Shown here: piece by piece, positions 51,931 through 64,000 of the stretch
Layout: each line of letters begins with the position of its first letter
How positions within the stretch are numbered: the first letter of the stretch is position 1
Assembly (NCBI GenBank): GCA_018401755.1
Contig: JAGYKJ010000007.1
Coordinates: forward strand, 434,001-498,000
Reading direction: 5' to 3'
Length of the DNA: 64,000 bases
Origin: Litorivicinus sp.
GTDB lineage: Bacteria; Pseudomonadota; Gammaproteobacteria; Pseudomonadales; Litorivicinaceae
Notes under the pieces: generated by a model
What the model saw: only the letters and a program-made list of their open reading frames with translations
Database searches by the model: none
Told to the model about the DNA's origin: nothing
Position numbers and translations under genes: made by a program

Positions 51931-54519
51931 GTGACCCAGGCCGCTACTGATGCGCCTGAGCATACCCCAATGATGCAGCAATACTTGGCGATTAAGGCCG
52001 AGTATCCGACTCAGTTGGTTTTCTATCGGATGGGTGACTTTTATGAGCTGTTTTATCGCGATGCTGAAATTGCCGCGCAGGTACTGGACATCACACTGAC
52101 GCGACGGGGTCAGTCTGCGGGTGAGCCAATTCCCATGGCGGGCGTGCCGCATCATGCCGCAGAGAACTATCAAGCCCGATTACTCCGTGCCGGCCATGCC
52201 ATCGTGGTGTGCGAACAAATGGGGATCCCCGGCGAAACGAAGGGTCCGATGCGACGTGAGGTGAGTCGTATTTTGACGCCGGGTACGGTGGTCGATGATG
52301 GGCTGAGTGAGCCTGCTCGTGATCTTTGGGTGGCATCGGTCTCCGCGATAGATTCGATCTTTGGGATCGCGTTCGGTTCAGTCAGTCGTGCAGAAATTCA
52401 GGTCTTGGATCATCTCTCAATGGCTGAGTTCAGTGCCGCCATGGCACGCTATCGCCCAGCGGATATCCTCATTTGTGAAGGAACTGTGATCGCTGATCTT
52501 GAGTATCAGGGAATGATCACAGCGCCTTGGCACTTCAGCCCTGAAAACCTATTTCGTGAACTTGATCGGACCTATGGGGTCCGTGATCCACACGGCTTGG
52601 GTTTGGCAGATGTAAGTGCCGCCGCCCGAGGCAGCCTTGCTGCCTTACTGACCTATCTCCACGACACCCAGCGCACAACCTTGACGCATTTCAAGCGGCC
52701 TTGCGTTATTCAGACGCAGCAACGAGTGGGGTTGGATCGCGCCACCATTCGCAACCTGGAATTATTAGAGACGCTCCGAGGGGCGCGCGAAGGATCGCTT
52801 TGGGAGGTGATTGATCGGACCCAGACGCCCATGGGTTCGCGCTTGCTGAGTCGCTGGATTACAGAGCCCTATCGGGACAATGTGGAGCCCTCAAGACGAC
52901 TCGCGATGATTGCAGCCCTTCAGTCAGAAACGATGATTGTGGCGGTGCAACGATTCCTAAGAGGGATTGGTGATCTTGAACGCGTGTTGGCGCGTGTCGC
53001 ACTGGGCAGTGCTCGGCCTCGGGATCTTGCGAGGATTCGTGACAGCCTGACTGCACTTCCAGAGTTAATTCGGACCCTTCCTGATGATCCTGCATTTGAC
53101 ACCGTGCGGCAGGCTCTCGATCCACATTCAGATTTGCGTGACTTTCTCGCACGCGCGCTCATCGATGAACCAGCCGTGCTGATTCGCGATGGTGGCGTGA
53201 TTCGTGAGGGCTTTGACACAGAGTTAGATGCCTTGCGTCGCTTCTCGCAGGATGCAGATCAATTACTCCGCGATCTTGAAGCGCGCGCACGGGCGGAGAG
53301 TCAAGTGGCCGCCTTGAAGCTTGGGTATAACCGAGTGCACGGCTACTATTTCGAAATCAGTGTTGCTCAGCTCGCTGGGGTCACCCTGCCACCGAACTTT
53401 ATCCGTCGCCAGTCGTTAAAAAATGCAGAACGCTTTACAACGGCTGAGCTCAAGCAATTCGAAGATCAAGCGTTGTCCGCGGAAAGTCGGTCTTTGACGC
53501 GGGAGAAGGCGTTATTTGTGGCCTTGTTTGACCCCCTCCAATCCGCACTGCCCACCTTATCTGCCGCCTCAGACAGTCTCGCTCAGCTTGATGTCCTGGC
53601 TGGTCTTGCAGAGATTGCACGACACAATCACTGGGTTGCCCCAGTACTCATCGAGAGTCCAGAGATTCGGATTCAAGGTGGACGACACCCGGTGGTTGAA
53701 GCAAAAAGCCGCGATCCCTTTGTGCCCAATGACATCCTGCTCACTCAGCAACAGCACATGCAGCTCATCACTGGCCCAAACATGGGTGGCAAGTCCACCT
53801 TTATGCGTCAGACAGCGTTGATCACGTTGCTTGCGCGCATCGGATCGTTTGTCCCAGCGAAGGCGGCTCAGATCGGACCGATTGACCGAATCTTTACGCG
53901 TATCGGTGCCAGTGATGACTTGGCGGGTGGCCGATCGACTTTCATGGTTGAGATGACCGAAACTGCCGCAATCCTGACGCATTCGACCGCATCAAGTCTT
54001 GTGCTGATGGACGAGGTGGGTCGTGGTACGTCCACGTACGACGGCCTGGCATTGGCTTGGGCCTGCGCACATGCCCTTGCAGATCGCAAATCACTCACCC
54101 TGTTTGCGACCCATTATTTCGAGCTAACGACCTTACCTGAGACCACCACAGGCGTGGGAAATCTTCACTTGGCGGCCACCGTTGCTGGTGAATCAATTGT
54201 GTTTCTTCATCAAGTGTTGCCAGGCCCAACCTCACGATCCTATGGATTGCATGTCGCTCGTCGCGCTGGGGTCCCCGATGCGGTGATTGGCCGCGCGCAG
54301 GGCTATCTCGCTCAACTCGAACAAGGCGCGGACACGCAGCGCCCGCCACCACAAGCCGATCTATTCGCGAAACCCATTGATCCCTTGGTTTCGGCATTAG
54401 CCCGCATTGACATTGATGATCTGTCTCCGAAGGCAGCATGGAGTCTACTGGAACACCTGATTGGTGAGGCACAGGCTCAGAGCGGAACTGTGACCAAGGC
54501 TCAAAACAATCTCAATTGA
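51931..54519 (+). CDS. mutS: DNA mismatch repair protein MutS
   Basis: About 862 residues from GTG 51931 (E. coli 853). Mismatch motif RMGDFYELF with the F-x-E near residue 35, Walker [10 protein letters not shown] near 653, Walker [14 protein letters not shown] near 730, and the helix-turn-helix segment [10 protein letters not shown] prefer GTG 51931, because it gives the usual short leader before [13 protein letters not shown] at 51817 would add 38 unconserved residues, and ATG 51970 is also possible. It ends about 60 bp before fdxA. Confidence 0.95.
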   Translation: MTQAATDAPEHTPMMQQYLAIKAEYPTQLVFYRMGDFYELFYRDAEIAAQVLDITLTRRGQSAGEPIPMAGVPHHAAENYQARLLRAGHAIVVCEQMGIPGETKGPMRREVSRILTPGTVVDDGLSEPARDLWVASVSAIDSIFGIAFGSVSRAEIQVLDHLSMAEFSAAMARYRPADILICEGTVIADLEYQGMITAPWHFSPENLFRELDRTYGVRDPHGLGLADVSAAARGSLAALLTYLHDTQRTTLTHFKRPCVIQTQQRVGLDRATIRNLELLETLRGAREGSLWEVIDRTQTPMGSRLLSRWITEPYRDNVEPSRRLAMIAALQSETMIVAVQRFLRGIGDLERVLARVALGSARPRDLARIRDSLTALPELIRTLPDDPAFDTVRQALDPHSDLRDFLARALIDEPAVLIRDGGVIREGFDTELDALRRFSQDADQLLRDLEARARAESQVAALKLGYNRVHGYYFEISVAQLAGVTLPPNFIRRQSLKNAERFTTAELKQFEDQALSAESRSLTREKALFVALFDPLQSALPTLSAASDSLAQLDVLAGLAEIARHNHWVAPVLIESPEIRIQGGRHPVVEAKSRDPFVPNDILLTQQQHMQLITGPNMGGKSTFMRQTALITLLARIGSFVPAKAAQIGPIDRIFTRIGASDDLAGGRSTFMVEMTETAAILTHSTASSLVLMDEVGRGTSTYDGLALAWACAHALADRKSLTLFATHYFELTTLPETTTGVGNLHLAATVAGESIVFLHQVLPGPTSRSYGLHVARRAGVPDAVIGRAQGYLAQLEQGADTQRPPPQADLFAKPIDPLVSALARIDIDDLSPKAAWSLLEHLIGEAQAQSGTVTKAQNNLN

Positions 54520-54576
54520 CCCTTGGCGTGACTTCATCAGATCCCTACAATTCACCCGCATTCAAGGAGAGCATCC

Positions 54577-54903
54577 ATGACCTTTGTCGTGACCGAAAAT
54601 TGTATTAAGTGCAAATACACCGATTGCGTGGAGGTGTGTCCTGTGGACTGCTTTTACGAAGGCCCTAATTTCCTTGTGATCAATCCAGACGAATGTATTG
54701 ATTGTGCGCTGTGTGAGCCTGAGTGCCCTGCCGAGGCGATCGTATCGGATGACGAGCTTCCCGAAGTTCAACATCACTTCCTTGCTTTAAATGCTGAATT
54801 ATCAGAGGTTTGGCCTAATATTACAGAAAAAAAAGAAGGCTTGCCGGACGCTGAAGAATGGGATGGTGTGCCCGACAAGCTGCAACATTTAGAGCGGGAT
54901 TAA
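54577..54903 (+). CDS. fdxA: Seven-iron ferredoxin FdxA
   Basis: 108 residues. Cys9, Cys12 and others in [17 protein letters not shown], with the second cluster [12 protein letters not shown] near residue 39, fit the [3Fe-4S][4Fe-4S] ferredoxins of Azotobacter FdI type. The ribosome site is AAGGAGAG, 7 nt upstream. It is an electron carrier with conserved neighbours mutS and rpoS. Its stop overlaps the rpoS stop by 4 bp. Confidence 0.97.
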   Translation: MTFVVTENCIKCKYTDCVEVCPVDCFYEGPNFLVINPDECIDCALCEPECPAEAIVSDDELPEVQHHFLALNAELSEVWPNITEKKEGLPDAEEWDGVPDKLQHLERD

Positions 54904-55652
54904 CTGGCTACTGCGGTGGCCGCCATGCGTAGCTTGCTCATTGCGGTCAACTGAATCTGCCGCACACGCTCTTTGGTGAATCGGTAGTCACGACCAATCG
55001 CCTCTAATGTTTCTGGATCATCAGTTCCCAAACCAAAGCGTCGCGTGATCACTTCGCGTTCCAATGGGTTCAGCGCAGACAGCCACCCATGTATTTCATT
55101 GTGTTGCGCTGAATCCAGCAGTGCATCCTCTGGAGATGGTGTCGTCACATCCATCAGTGCAGAGGCAAAATAACCACCTTCTATCTCTTGAGCATCCAGT
55201 GAAATGCAGGCATCACGAGGACTCAGCAAACGTGATTTTTGGTGCACATGTCCTGGTTCGCCGGTCTCTTCAAAGGTTTGAAATTGCTCTCTGACCCGAT
55301 GGAGAGGTACCCGAATCATGCGATTTTGTGTGTAAAGGCCTCGTTCAACTGCTTGCTTAATCCACCAAGCCGCGTAGGTCGAAAAGCGGTAACCAAGCTC
55401 TGGATTGAATTTTTCAACGGCACGGATGAGGCCGAGATTCCCTTCTTCAACCAGATCAGCAACATCCACTCCACGTCCACGATAACGACCCGCGATGCTG
55501 ACCACGAGCCGAAGATTGGCGCGAATAAAGTGATCCTTCGCTTGTTCGTCCCCAGCTTGGACTCGACGCGCTAGCGCCTGTTCCGTGGCTGCGTCTAATA
55601 GATCAACTTCAGCAAGCTGCGCCAAATAGGGTGTGCCAGACAATGAATCCAT
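54900..55652 (-). CDS. rpoS: RpoS-like sigma factor, shortened
   Basis: A sigma-70 family protein of 250 residues, placed between nlpD and fdxA where RpoS sits. Region 1.2 is [26 protein letters not shown]. Region 2 is close to consensus: [39 protein letters not shown] and [17 protein letters not shown]. Region 3 is much reduced, with about 31 residues between [10 protein letters not shown] and SLDAQEIE against about 53 in E. coli. Region 4 is present ([26 protein letters not shown]). The total is about 80 residues below the usual 330, and the N-terminal extension is missing. It should direct RNA polymerase to stationary-phase or stress promoters, if the reduced region 3 allows. Confidence 0.88.
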   Translation of the reverse strand: MDSLSGTPYLAQLAEVDLLDAATEQALARRVQAGDEQAKDHFIRANLRLVVSIAGRYRGRGVDVADLVEEGNLGLIRAVEKFNPELGYRFSTYAAWWIKQAVERGLYTQNRMIRVPLHRVREQFQTFEETGEPGHVHQKSRLLSPRDACISLDAQEIEGGYFASALMDVTTPSPEDALLDSAQHNEIHGWLSALNPLEREVITRRFGLGTDDPETLEAIGRDYRFTKERVRQIQLTAMSKLRMAATAVAS

Positions 55653-55723
55653 ACGATGCCTCCGTTCAATGAAGAGCTAGGCTACGTGAATCGATCATGG
55701 AACGACGTCGGACTGAAGACCAG

Positions 55724-56599
55724 TTAGCGTGCAGGTAATAACTTCATGGGATCGATTGGCGTCCCATCTTTCCTGATTTCGAAATGCAACTTAACGCGAT
55801 CGGTCCCGGTGGATCCGAGTTGTGCAATGACCGCATCTTGCGTGACGACCTGTCCCACTGTGACTGAGATTGCGTCATTGTGGCCATAGGCCGAGAGGTA
55901 ATTGTCAGGATGGCTCAAGATCACCAAGTTGCCAAAACCAACCAGACCATCCCCTGCATAGACAACGCGTCCTGACGCGGCGGCACGCACCGGTGCGCCC
56001 CGCTCACCCCCTAATTGCAGTGAGCGGCTAAATCGTGTTTGCGTCGAATACCGCTCAATAATGGGTCCTTGAACCGGCCATTGCCAACCAGAGGCAGGTG
56101 GCATGGCGCGCACTGGTGGAGTCTTCTGTGGTGCTTCTGTTGGCGCAGTTGTCGATGCTGGTGGCCTACGCGCCTCCAATGCGGGTTGAGCAGGACGTGG
56201 CTCAGACACAACAGGTGCGGGTCGTTGAATCGTCTGTCCCTGAATGATTGGGCGACTTGATGTGGGTGCTGGGGTTGTCTTTGCGACCTCTGGGACTGGG
56301 CCTCGCAGCTGCAGTACATCACCTGGCCGAATGAGGTCGCCTTCGATGCGATTGCGCCGCGCCAAGATCAGAGGGTCTTGCTCAAAGCGCCAGGCGATTG
56401 CAAATAACGTGTCGCCTCGTTGTACCACGTATGTTGAGCCGGGCTCCTCAGGATCCCACTGCGCGGTTGACGTTTGTGTGCGCTCAACAGGGACACGTAT
56501 TTGCTGACTTCCGCGCTCATCGGTTGGGATTTGATAGGGCGCTGTGCATGCGGATAACAGGACACCTAGGCATGGGACGATGAGGCGGCTCGCTCTCAT
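55724..56599 (-). CDS. nlpD: Murein hydrolase activator NlpD
   Basis: A lipoprotein of 291 residues with lipobox LSAC (Cys18), a LysM domain (YVVQRGDTLFAIAWRFEQDP near residue 55), a Pro/Thr/Ala linker and a C-terminal M23 domain (GAPVRAAASGRVVYAGDGLVG). The M23 zinc His/Asp pair is replaced, so it is probably an amidase activator (AmiC partner) and not an enzyme. ATG 56599 overlaps the DUF368 stop (ATGA); a longer form to 56746 would run into that gene. The rpoS promoter often lies within nlpD. Confidence 0.93.
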   Translation of the reverse strand: MRASRLIVPCLGVLLSACTAPYQIPTDERGSQQIRVPVERTQTSTAQWDPEEPGSTYVVQRGDTLFAIAWRFEQDPLILARRNRIEGDLIRPGDVLQLRGPVPEVAKTTPAPTSSRPIIQGQTIQRPAPVVSEPRPAQPALEARRPPASTTAPTEAPQKTPPVRAMPPASGWQWPVQGPIIERYSTQTRFSRSLQLGGERGAPVRAAASGRVVYAGDGLVGFGNLVILSHPDNYLSAYGHNDAISVTVGQVVTQDAVIAQLGSTGTDRVKLHFEIRKDGTPIDPMKLLPAR

Positions 56600-57468
56600 A
56601 CGGCACCTTCGCGTTGGCTGACCCAGAGCATTACAAATCCACACATCAACCCTGCCAGCATCCACAGTGTGGGCGATAGCCAATTCGATACCGATGGCCA
56701 GTTCAGCAACAATGTCCCACTTTGATCGCTCGACTGCCATGGCCATATCCTGACGAGAGCACCAAAGACCACGCCTGTGAGCGTGCTGAGTAATATCATT
56801 TCAGCCCGTGCCAGGATCCAGCGTAGTAGATGCGCCATGGCAATCAGGCCACAACCACCGCCCAGCGCAAATAGTCCAAGCATTCCCCAGTCCCCGCTCG
56901 TCACAGCTTTCATGAGGGTCGGATAGACGCCAATCAAAACTAACAAAAAGCTTCCAGAAATCCCAGGTAATAGCATCGCCGACAGCGCCAAGGCGCCAGC
57001 GAGGGGCCAACCCCACCACGCCATCTCCATGCTAACTGGTTGCAGTAAACCAAGTGCCGCAGAGCCGAGTAAACCGATCGCAAAATAGGCGACATGCCTT
57101 CCTTGAAACCCAGGCCAGATCTGTCGTATTAGGCCCAATCCCATCATCATGACCAGCCCAAAAAATAAACCCCAGATTCGCTCAGGCCACGCATCCAACC
57201 CATAGGTGATCAGATGCGCAACACTGATCAATGCGACGATAATCCCAGCGATCAGGGGCAGAACAAAAGCGCCATCCAACACTCGCCAAAGCGCCTTCCA
57301 TTGTCCTTGCATACCCAGCCGGAGTAATCGCGGATGCAGTGCAGTCAGAACAGCCAGCCATCGAGGATAAATGCCTGTGAGAAATGCAATCGTTCCACCC
57401 GAGACCCCGGGGACAGCATCTGCAGCCCCCATGGCCAAGCCACGCATGAATATTCCCGCGCTGGTCAC
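56596..57468 (-). CDS. DUF368 polyprenyl-phosphate transporter family protein
   Basis: A 290-residue membrane protein with about ten helices and the DUF368 pattern: FMRGLAMGAADAVPGVSGGTIAFLTGIY near residue 7, and a second MLLPGISGSFLLVLIGVY near 166. Members (PopT) were shown to bring undecaprenyl phosphate back to the cytoplasmic side for cell wall and LPS assembly. It overlaps pcm and nlpD by 4 bp each. Confidence 0.9.
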   Translation of the reverse strand: MTSAGIFMRGLAMGAADAVPGVSGGTIAFLTGIYPRWLAVLTALHPRLLRLGMQGQWKALWRVLDGAFVLPLIAGIIVALISVAHLITYGLDAWPERIWGLFFGLVMMMGLGLIRQIWPGFQGRHVAYFAIGLLGSAALGLLQPVSMEMAWWGWPLAGALALSAMLLPGISGSFLLVLIGVYPTLMKAVTSGDWGMLGLFALGGGCGLIAMAHLLRWILARAEMILLSTLTGVVFGALVRIWPWQSSDQSGTLLLNWPSVSNWLSPTLWMLAGLMCGFVMLWVSQREGAV

Positions 57469-58109
57469 GCAACGCCACCCAGCGCTGGCACGAAAAAGGC
57501 TTCGTCAACGACCAAACTAGTCAGCCCATCCTCAGTTTTCTGAAACAACGTCAGTGACTGCACGGCTCCCTGTCCAACCGGTGCAATCAGTCGTCCTCCA
57601 ATCGCTAATTGCGCTAAGACGACATCGGGAACCTGCTCAGGACATGCCGCCATGATAATCGCATCAAAGGGCGCGAATTCAGGCCAACCAAGTAACCCGT
57701 CGCCATGTTTGATCACTGCATTTTCCAGTTCGAGCTGATCAAGACGCGCTCTTGCAGCTTTTGCGAGCGGTGCGATTCGCTCGATAGCGAATACTTGCTC
57801 TGCCAGAAAACAGAGCAATGCTGTTTGAAATCCACTGCCTGCTCCGATCTCGAGAACACGTGACAAAGATCGTCCACCACGGACACACTCCAACATGCGG
57901 GCAACGACCGACGGTTGAGACAGCGTTTGCTGATATCCAAGCGGCAGGGTGACATCCAAATACGCCGAGTCTCGCACCGCAGGATCGACGAACAAATGAC
58001 GAGGCACGCGCCGAAATGCATCGAGAACAAACACGTCGTTAATCCCCTGATCTCCAAGGAGCTCAACAAGACGCTCCCGACCACGATCACTGATCAAGGC
58101 ATGCATCAT
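57465..58109 (-). CDS. pcm: Protein-L-isoaspartate O-methyltransferase
   Basis: 214 residues (E. coli 208). Repairs isoaspartyl residues with SAM. Family motifs are FVDPAVRDSAYLDVTLPLGYQQTLSQPSVV (from about residue 35), SAM loop VLEIGAGSGFQTALL near 79 and IIMAACPEQVP near 147. The gene begins inside truD, overlapping by 23 bp. surE, which normally lies between truD and pcm, is absent. Confidence 0.96.
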   Translation of the reverse strand: MMHALISDRGRERLVELLGDQGINDVFVLDAFRRVPRHLFVDPAVRDSAYLDVTLPLGYQQTLSQPSVVARMLECVRGGRSLSRVLEIGAGSGFQTALLCFLAEQVFAIERIAPLAKAARARLDQLELENAVIKHGDGLLGWPEFAPFDAIIMAACPEQVPDVVLAQLAIGGRLIAPVGQGAVQSLTLFQKTEDGLTSLVVDEAFFVPALGGVA

Positions 58110-59142
58110 CGATCCCTATTGCTCCAATTTCTTTTAACACTGACGTGGCAAAACTACCTTTAGGTAGCGTAAAGGTTAAGGTGAGTACCCCGTTCATTTC
58201 CTGCCATTCGAGCTGTTGAGGCCAGACACGCAGTGCTCGGCGTTTCTCGTGAGGAAAAATCCCAAGTAACCAGCGACCCAGTGGGTCAGCCCCCTGAATA
58301 CCTTGCTCCATGGCAAATACAGCATGACGAGCTAAACACCGCCGTCCAAATAATGGTCCAGTGAGGACAGCCTCTCCTTGAGCCGTTCGTGCGCTCCAGT
58401 CCGAGAGACTCTCACTACAGACGACTTGCTCACGAAGATCTCCAGATACCTGAAGCACAGCTCCACGCTGCACATGATCGAAGGTCCCTTGTTCTAAATG
58501 TTCAGCAAGGACAGCATTGAACCCTGCTCCGCGCGCAGCCGATGCAAGCATGGATTGATTATGGCGAAGTCGTCGGCGTCCCTCAGGATCACGATTGCTT
58601 AACTGACGAACTCGCTCAAGAGTCTGCCCTTCCCGTCCGAATCGCTGTGGCCCAAAGTAGTTTGGAATGCCAGACGTGGTAATCAGCCGGAGTCGATCAG
58701 CTAATTCCTCGATGCCCGTGACTGCATCAACACGGATCTGAAATCGATTGCCATGCAACTGACCGACACGGATCTTCTGTGCATCACGATGCGCTGCCAA
58801 GATTTCGAGGCCAACGCCCAATCCGCCGATTTCAGGACGTGCGTCCGCTGGGCAACTAATCCATTGACGTGCAACCGCGAGACGATCTTTTTTCCCCGCA
58901 TAGCCAAACAGTGCCGGTTTAATTCCCCAGGTGTTTGCCAGACGATGAATCACTTCCTCGGTGGTGAGACCAATTTTTTCAATCCACAGCCACCAATGCT
59001 CGCCTGTCCCGCTCGGAGCCACGCCGAGCTCTTCTTCTACAATAAATGCCTGTGGATCCGCACGGTAGATCCCGCGGATACCTGTGGGTGGATACAAGGT
59101 TGGTAGCTGTTGCCAGTGTAGCGAACGAGAACCCCACAACAT
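58087..59142 (-). CDS. truD: tRNA pseudouridine(13) synthase TruD
   Basis: 351 residues (E. coli 349). Catalytic Asp in LFGYAGKKDRLAVARQWIS near residue 79, GTGEHWWLWIEK near 45, and the TRUD insertion with GIPNYFGPQRFGREGQTLER near 155. It modifies U13 of tRNA-Glu. One-base overlap with ispF at its 5' end; 3' overlap with pcm of 23 bp. Confidence 0.97.
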   Translation of the reverse strand: MLWGSRSLHWQQLPTLYPPTGIRGIYRADPQAFIVEEELGVAPSGTGEHWWLWIEKIGLTTEEVIHRLANTWGIKPALFGYAGKKDRLAVARQWISCPADARPEIGGLGVGLEILAAHRDAQKIRVGQLHGNRFQIRVDAVTGIEELADRLRLITTSGIPNYFGPQRFGREGQTLERVRQLSNRDPEGRRRLRHNQSMLASAARGAGFNAVLAEHLEQGTFDHVQRGAVLQVSGDLREQVVCSESLSDWSARTAQGEAVLTGPLFGRRCLARHAVFAMEQGIQGADPLGRWLLGIFPHEKRRALRVWPQQLEWQEMNGVLTLTFTLPKGSFATSVLKEIGAIGIDDACLDQ

Positions 59143-59627
59143 CAGGCGTGCGCCAACATTAAAACAATTGCTTGAACAGCTAAGCCCTCACCCCGGCCGA
59201 TCGATCCGAGTTGCTCGCATGTGGTTGCCTTCACTGAAATCCGATCCACTGGGATGTCCAAAACTTGCGCGATCACTTCACGCATGGTCGCCCGATGAGG
59301 GCTGATTTTTGGTTGTTCACAAAGGATGGTGAGGTCTAGATTACCGACTACATAGCCAAGGTGACGGCATCGGTCTCGAACAATCCGGGTGAGCTGCGCA
59401 CTGTCTGCACCTTGATAGCGGGCGTCCGTATCTGGGAACAACTCACCGATATCACCTAGGGCAAGAGCACCTAGCATCGCATCCATCACCGCATGTAAAA
59501 CCACATCGCCGTCTGAGTGTGCAACTAAACGATATGGGCAAGCAATCCATAGACCACCGAGGGTAACACCGTCACCAGACTCAAGCCGGTGAATATCAAA
59601 ACCTTGACCGATACGTAGCGTCATCAT
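59142..59627 (-). CDS. ispF: 2-C-methyl-D-erythritol 2,4-cyclodiphosphate synthase
   Basis: 161 residues. Metal ligands Asp and His in GFDIHRLESGDGVTLGG near residue 9, and His in AHSDGDVVLHAVMDAMLGAL near 37. MEP isoprenoid pathway. It follows ispD by 6 bp. Confidence 0.98.
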   Translation of the reverse strand: MMTLRIGQGFDIHRLESGDGVTLGGLWIACPYRLVAHSDGDVVLHAVMDAMLGALALGDIGELFPDTDARYQGADSAQLTRIVRDRCRHLGYVVGNLDLTILCEQPKISPHRATMREVIAQVLDIPVDRISVKATTCEQLGSIGRGEGLAVQAIVLMLAHA

Positions 59628-59633
59628 GCCTCC

Positions 59634-60362
59634 TTATTTCGCGCGCTGGCGCAAAATGGCATCTACAAGTTCAATGTCCTCAGGATACGTCAATTTGATG
59701 TTTGAGCGACGCCCTCGAACAAGCCAGGGTTGCGTTCCCATTGCCTCAAGCGCGGAGGATTCATCCGTCACAGGGTGACCTGCTGCGAGCGCGCGCTCAA
59801 TGGCATGTTCGAGGTCGGATAGTCGAAACGCTTGCGGTGTCATTGCATGCCAAATCCCATCACGAACCAGCGTGCTTCCGATGGCGCCATCTGCTACCTC
59901 GTCCGTCCGTGCAAGCACATCGACCCGCTTTAACGTATCGGCCGCTGGCACTGCCAACACCACACCGGGACAACCTGGTGTCTCGATGGCTTCGATCAAT
60001 GCAAAAATCTCACCTGTTGTCAGTAACGGACGTGCCGCATCATGCACCAAAATCCAGTCGCTGGGGCCAGCGCCGGCAGCACGTAGAGTCGTGATTCCGG
60101 CAAGCACACTCAATGCACGCTCAGTCCCACCTTCGGCAGACAGTACTCTCGGATCTCGAGCCTCAACAAGTTCTTCAAACCGAACATCACTTTTGGCGAT
60201 GGGGACCGCGATGAAATCAATCTCGACTGCCTGTAGAAAACGCGCCAAGACATGGGATAGGACTGGCCGACCAGCGACCTCAAGATACTGTTTGGGGACG
60301 GGTCCACCAAAGCGCTGACCACGACCGCCTGCTGGTACAATCGCATGTATGCGATCATTCAT
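59634..60362 (-). CDS. ispD: 2-C-methyl-D-erythritol 4-phosphate cytidylyltransferase
   Basis: 242 residues. CTP loop IVPAGGRGQRFGGPVPKQYLEV near residue 8, VHDAARPLLTTGEI near 110, and ALPA-like core LAVPAADTLKRVD. It supplies the MEP pathway upstream of IspF. The start overlaps ftsB by 8 bp; order eno-ftsB-ispD-ispF is standard. Confidence 0.97.
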   Translation of the reverse strand: MNDRIHAIVPAGGRGQRFGGPVPKQYLEVAGRPVLSHVLARFLQAVEIDFIAVPIAKSDVRFEELVEARDPRVLSAEGGTERALSVLAGITTLRAAGAGPSDWILVHDAARPLLTTGEIFALIEAIETPGCPGVVLAVPAADTLKRVDVLARTDEVADGAIGSTLVRDGIWHAMTPQAFRLSDLEHAIERALAAGHPVTDESSALEAMGTQPWLVRGRRSNIKLTYPEDIELVDAILRQRAK

Positions 60363-60650
60363 TGGATTGTTCAGCCTTTGGGATTAGTCGGACAAAGGTT
60401 TCACCTTCGCGGACATAGCCAAATCGAGACCGCAGCAATTCCTCAATCGCTTGAGCATCTGTTTTAATTGCGCTGACTTCCTTTGCAAGCTCCGCGTTGC
60501 GACTCGCCAGACGCGCATTCTCGAGTTCTTGTCGGCCTAGCTCATCGCGCAAACGCTGCAATTCGGCAAGCGATCCAGTGCCAACCCACAATTGGTATTG
60601 CGACAGTCCCAATAAGACTGCCAAAGCGATCAAAAAGAGGCGACCGAGCA

Positions 60651-60651
<1 letters not shown>
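60355..60651 (-). CDS. ftsB: Cell division protein FtsB
   Basis: 98 residues. One transmembrane helix (LFLIALAVLLGLSQYQLWVG), then a periplasmic coiled coil (ELQRLRDELGRQELENARLASRNAEL) and the conserved end LLRSRFGYVREGETFVRLI. It forms the FtsQLB divisome complex. One-base overlap with eno. Confidence 0.96.

Positions 60652-64000
<3,349 letters not shown>

Noticed and set aside
52091-52336. Minus-strand open frame inside mutS, with other antisense frames at 51910 and 53569
   Set aside because: All lie antisense to the strongly conserved MutS reading frame and show no family features.

Overview
The window is a dense, almost purely chromosomal stretch of a Gram-negative gammaproteobacterium. 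The evidence is an outer-membrane toolkit (tolQRAB-pal-cpoB, bamC, kdsA, BepA-type protease), FNR, an RpoS-like sigma factor, FtsB, a 4.5S SRP RNA of pseudomonad type, and gene orders of the Pseudomonas kind rather than the E. coli kind: dapA-bamC-MBL-purC, cpoB-queE-queC-tRNA-Lys, nlpD-rpoS-fdxA-mutS, ispD-ispF-truD-pcm. I cannot name the genus. Two tRNA genes and the SRP RNA are present. I see no insertion sequence, prophage, CRISPR array or rRNA. Genes are packed tightly, with many ATGA, GTGA or TAATG stop/start overlaps.

Layout. 1-3057 (minus): two tandem exported rhodaneses followed by a YeeE/YedE sulfur-compound transporter cut by the window edge. 3177-4135 (minus): an unrecognised acidic protein coupled to a DUF2805 protein. 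4211-11742 (plus): a Yej-type oligopeptide ABC importer (B, E, A and two separate ATPases), then 3-hydroxybutyrate dehydrogenase and a Tat-exported dienelactone-hydrolase-like protein. 11774-15166 (minus): MAPEG protein, chromate transporter, acyl-CoA ligase. 15273-16482: tRNA-Thr, with its promoter touching the start of the divergent tRNA selenouridine synthase gene mnmH. 16436-20710: a Pat-type lysine acetyltransferase with a shortened acyl-CoA-synthetase part, tail to tail with propionyl-CoA synthetase. 21067-24373 (minus): glutathione reductase, quinone oxidoreductase, and a protein ending in a helix-hairpin-helix domain. 24498-26412 (plus): FNR and an LplT-like MFS transporter.

26332-34830 (minus): ycgL, rnd, recR, ybaB, dnaX, the SRP RNA, a TSUP transporter, purC, an MBL hydrolase, bamC and dapA. 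34952-39185: bcp, tusA, a BepA-like protease, nadA, an HNH protein, a methyltransferase and a small membrane protein. 39365-51131 (minus): one long colinear block of fmdB, aspS, yebC, ruvCAB, ybgC, tolQRAB, pal, cpoB, queE, queC and tRNA-Lys(UUU). 51229-64000: pncC, mutS, fdxA, rpoS, nlpD, a DUF368 protein, pcm, truD, ispF, ispD, ftsB, eno, kdsA and the 3' part of pyrG.

The most unusual point is dnaX. As given, its reading frame breaks at a run of five C residues, exactly at a C_CCA_AAG heptamer. The tau C-terminal domain continues in the -1 frame, and a stop one codon beyond the heptamer in the remaining frame would make a gamma-like product. This is either a one-base loss or sequencing error in the C run, or an unusual recoding arrangement. 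Other points worth a look are the duplicated exported rhodaneses with YeeE, a reduced RpoS beside a locus lacking surE, the truncated Pat enzyme next to its likely target PrpE, and the hypothetical genes at 3437-4135 and 23774-24373.
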